Source of the DNA: an uncultured Tenacibaculum sp.
GTDB taxonomy: Bacteria; Bacteroidota; Bacteroidia; Flavobacteriales; Flavobacteriaceae
Length of the DNA: 64,000 nucleotides
Direction: 5' to 3'
Assembly (NCBI GenBank): GCA_947504185.1
Contig: CANNGJ010000011.1
Span: 32,822 to 96,821, forward strand
The notes under the pieces were generated by a model that saw only the letters and a list, made by a program, of their open reading frames with translations, ran no database searches and had not been told where the DNA came from. Shown piece by piece: positions 62,025 through 64,000 of this stretch (its first letter is position 1; every line of letters starts with the position of its first letter). The position numbers and the translations under genes were made by a program.

Positions 62025-63047
62025 ATGAATAAACGCAAAACAGCAATAAATATAACGGGGCACCTATTCTTTTGGTTATTAAATTATTGGTTTATTGCTT
62101 TTGGATCAGATTTCAATTGGAATGGTTTTACGGCTAGTTCTGGTAGTTTAGCTTTTGCCTATACTTATGGGCTTTTTTTTAATGCCATTTTAGTTTATGT
62201 ACAAATTTTTTGGCTATTTCCGAAAATGTATGCCCTTAATAGAAAGGTAAAATTTTATACGTTTTCTATTTCCATAATTACTGTAATTACACTAATTGAG
62301 ACCTATTGTGATTCTGTCCTTTATGGTATCTACAAAATAAATAATGAGTTATCAGGAAGCTTTATTAGTAATTCTATATTTCATATAGAATATAGTATCG
62401 TAGGCTTTTACTATATTCTAAAGTTTGAATACAGAAAATCGGAGAAAATAAAGCAAAACCTTTTAGAAGAAACCTATAAAACCGAATTAAAATATCTAAA
62501 AGCTCAATTAAACCCTCATTTCTTATTTAATGGAATTAATAATATTTATCATTTAATTGGTAAAAATGATGATTTAGCCAAACAAACTTTACTTCAGTTT
62601 TCAGGTTTATTGCGTTATCAATTATACGAAAGTAATACTCATATTTTATTAGAAAAAGAACTAGACTATGTATTAAAGTATATCAAAATTGAAGAGACTC
62701 GAAAAGGCTCAGATATTCAATTAGATTATGATATTATATCCGAGAATTCTACATTGAAAATAGCTCCTTTATTATTGATTCCTTTTATTGAAAATGCTTT
62801 TAAACATTGTAGTAATCATATAGATAATAGTGCAAATACAATTAAAATAAAAATAGAAGAAGTTGATGGAAAACTTAATCTAAACGTTGTAAATAGTTAC
62901 GATAACTTAATTTATAAAAATAGCGTAGGAGGAATAGGCCTAAATAATGTGCAAAAACGTTTGTTTTTATTGTATAGAAATCAACATGAACTAGAAATTA
63001 AAAAAGATAAAACTAATCATATTGTAAATCTCTCTATTAATTTATAA
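62025..63047 (+). CDS. LytS/YehU-type sensor histidine kinase (second)
   Basis: 340 aa. Four hydrophobic helices (about 10-28, 44-66, 78-98, 115-132). His_kinase domain with H165 in LNPHFLFNGINN, N-box FIENAFKHCSN and GIGLNNVQKRL. Same layout as the pair at 18-19.7 kb. The response regulator starts 8 bp downstream. Confidence 0.92.
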   Translation: MNKRKTAINITGHLFFWLLNYWFIAFGSDFNWNGFTASSGSLAFAYTYGLFFNAILVYVQIFWLFPKMYALNRKVKFYTFSISIITVITLIETYCDSVLYGIYKINNELSGSFISNSIFHIEYSIVGFYYILKFEYRKSEKIKQNLLEETYKTELKYLKAQLNPHFLFNGINNIYHLIGKNDDLAKQTLLQFSGLLRYQLYESNTHILLEKELDYVLKYIKIEETRKGSDIQLDYDIISENSTLKIAPLLLIPFIENAFKHCSNHIDNSANTIKIKIEEVDGKLNLNVVNSYDNLIYKNSVGGIGLNNVQKRLFLLYRNQHELEIKKDKTNHIVNLSINL

Positions 63048-63055
63048 AACGAAAA

Positions 63056-63730
63056 ATGAAACAACTTAATTGTTTAATTATCGATGATGAACCTATTGCT
63101 CGAGAAGCTATAGCAGACTATTGTAAGAAAATATCATATTTAAACGTTGTTGCACTATGTAAAAATGTATTACAAGCAAATCATTATTTAGAAAAAAAAC
63201 AAATCGATTTAATTTTTTTGGATATTAATATGCCAATAGTAACTGGGATTGATTGGTTAAAAGGTATAAAAAAATCTCCTTTAATTATTATGACAACTGC
63301 ATATGAAGAGTATGCCTTAGAAAGTTTCTCGTATAATGTTTTAGATTATTTAGTAAAACCGATTTCTTTTAAACGTTTTCTGAAGGCTGTTAATAAGGTA
63401 AACAGTTATCATAAGCATAAGGATGAAAAAAACATACTTTTTTTAAAAAGTGAAAGACAACTTAAAAAGGTAGATATAAAAGATATTTTATTTGTAGAGG
63501 CAATGCAAAATTATATCAAAGTTGTAACATCTAAAGAGATTATAGTTACACAAATACCTTTAAAGAACTTTAAAGATCAATTACCCGAAAATAATTTTAT
63601 TCAAACGCACAAATCGTATATGGTATCTAAATTTAAAGTAGATGAAATTATAGAAAATAAAATTATTATTGGTGATTATGAAATACCTATAAGTGTACGT
63701 TTGAAAAAGGAGGTGTTAAGTAGTTTCTAA
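63056..63730 (+). CDS. LytTR-family response regulator (second)
   Basis: 224 aa. Receiver domain with DDE at 10-12, D56 (LIFLDINMP) and KP (VKPISF). LytTR domain about 125-220 (DILFVEAMQNYIKVVT; NNFIQTHKSYMVSKFKVDEI). Paired with the kinase above. Candidate targets: the divergent hydrolase/OMP/M23 run. Confidence 0.92.
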   Translation: MKQLNCLIIDDEPIAREAIADYCKKISYLNVVALCKNVLQANHYLEKKQIDLIFLDINMPIVTGIDWLKGIKKSPLIIMTTAYEEYALESFSYNVLDYLVKPISFKRFLKAVNKVNSYHKHKDEKNILFLKSERQLKKVDIKDILFVEAMQNYIKVVTSKEIIVTQIPLKNFKDQLPENNFIQTHKSYMVSKFKVDEIIENKIIIGDYEIPISVRLKKEVLSSF

Positions 63731-64000
63731 GAGTGTTATTTAAGTATCATCAACTATAATTATTTTATTAATTCATAGCAATAGTTGGATTACTTTTTTA
63801 TGCCTTTGTCAATTTATACCTCTTTTATTAATTTCTTTAGTCAACTTGAGACGTTATTTTTGCTGTCTCGTCCTGAAATATGGCTACAGGTTAAAATTGA
63901 ATTTCCGCTGAGGAAATTCAGCCGCAATTAATTATACACGTTGTGCTTGTTGCACAAGTTTAGTTAAAGATAAAAAATAGTTGTATTTTGATATATGCAA
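63731..64000. other. Right-edge non-coding region with two hairpins
   Basis: No ORF. Two strong hairpins: GAATTTCC-GCTGA-GGAAATTC (63899-63919) and TTGTGC-TTGTT-GCACAA (63941-63957). The block resembles a dispersed flavobacterial repeat or the terminal end of an insertion sequence continuing beyond the window; this is recognition from memory, not proof. Confidence 0.45.

Noticed and set aside
1-64000. CRISPR arrays, tRNA, rRNA
   Set aside because: No regularly spaced direct repeats and no tRNA or rRNA-like sequence was seen by eye; a tRNA scan would be needed to exclude a single tRNA.

Overview
The window looks like chromosomal DNA of a marine-type flavobacterium (Bacteroidota). It is AT-rich, intergenic regions are short, and ribosome-binding sites are weak and A-rich. 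Promoter boxes of the TTG-N17/18-TAnnTTTG type are visible, and the gene families are typical of the group: LytS/LytTR two-component pairs, BamA-like and DUF2490 outer-membrane proteins, App1, DUF4010, AraC with a DUF6597-type N-terminus, and sulfatase with FGE. No rRNA, tRNA or CRISPR array was seen.

Region 1 (about 0.1-38 kb) is dominated by envelope and stress genes. Lipid and osmotic genes come first (MscS channel, diacylglycerol-kinase-like enzyme, App1 phosphatase, MgtC/DUF4010). Then follow DnaJ/CbpM, a PAS-HTH regulator with a DUF1254 pair, a double CsbD protein, an operon of DUF1269/periplasmic protein/MBL hydrolase/cardiolipin synthase/porin, a LytS-LytTR pair with VOC/YceI/TPR genes, and an operon of DUF1269/sulfatase/HAD/OMP/FGE. 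After these come a divergent Lrp-histidine decarboxylase pair, an orphan ilvN behind an attenuator, and a long minus-strand run of coiled-coil/HdeD/BamA-like/DUF2490/rhomboid/AI-2E genes. The strongest new signal is a shared palindrome (core TTCTTGAATTAATTCAAGAA) 80-190 bp upstream of five of these transcription units: dnaJ, csbD, both DUF1269-led operons and the coiled-coil/HdeD run. At three sites the sequence after the palindrome is also conserved at fixed spacing. It looks like the control element of an undescribed stress regulon. A second signal is a roughly 95-bp element with core GCCCATTATGGGC that fills gaps next to genes in two of the minus-strand runs (four copies).

Region 2 (about 38-55 kb) is a mosaic of small accessory genes (GNAT, cupin, TetR, VOC, AraC, MarR, HxlR, SRPBCC, AlkD-like, methyltransferase, DJ-1/PfpI). 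It has many broken genes and decayed transposase remnants (IS110, IS200/IS605) and several inverted-repeat elements. A duplicated methyltransferase and a partial duplicate of the DJ-1 gene point to rearrangement.

Region 3 (about 55-64 kb) is a minus-strand series: alpha/beta hydrolase, lipocalin-like, OmpA, methyltransferase, membrane protein, NTF2-like, M23 peptidase, OMP and a hydrolase lipoprotein. It is divergent from a second LytS/LytTR pair. The right edge carries hairpins that may be the border of a repeat or insertion element.

Functional assignments come from motif reading and memory of families; no database search was possible.
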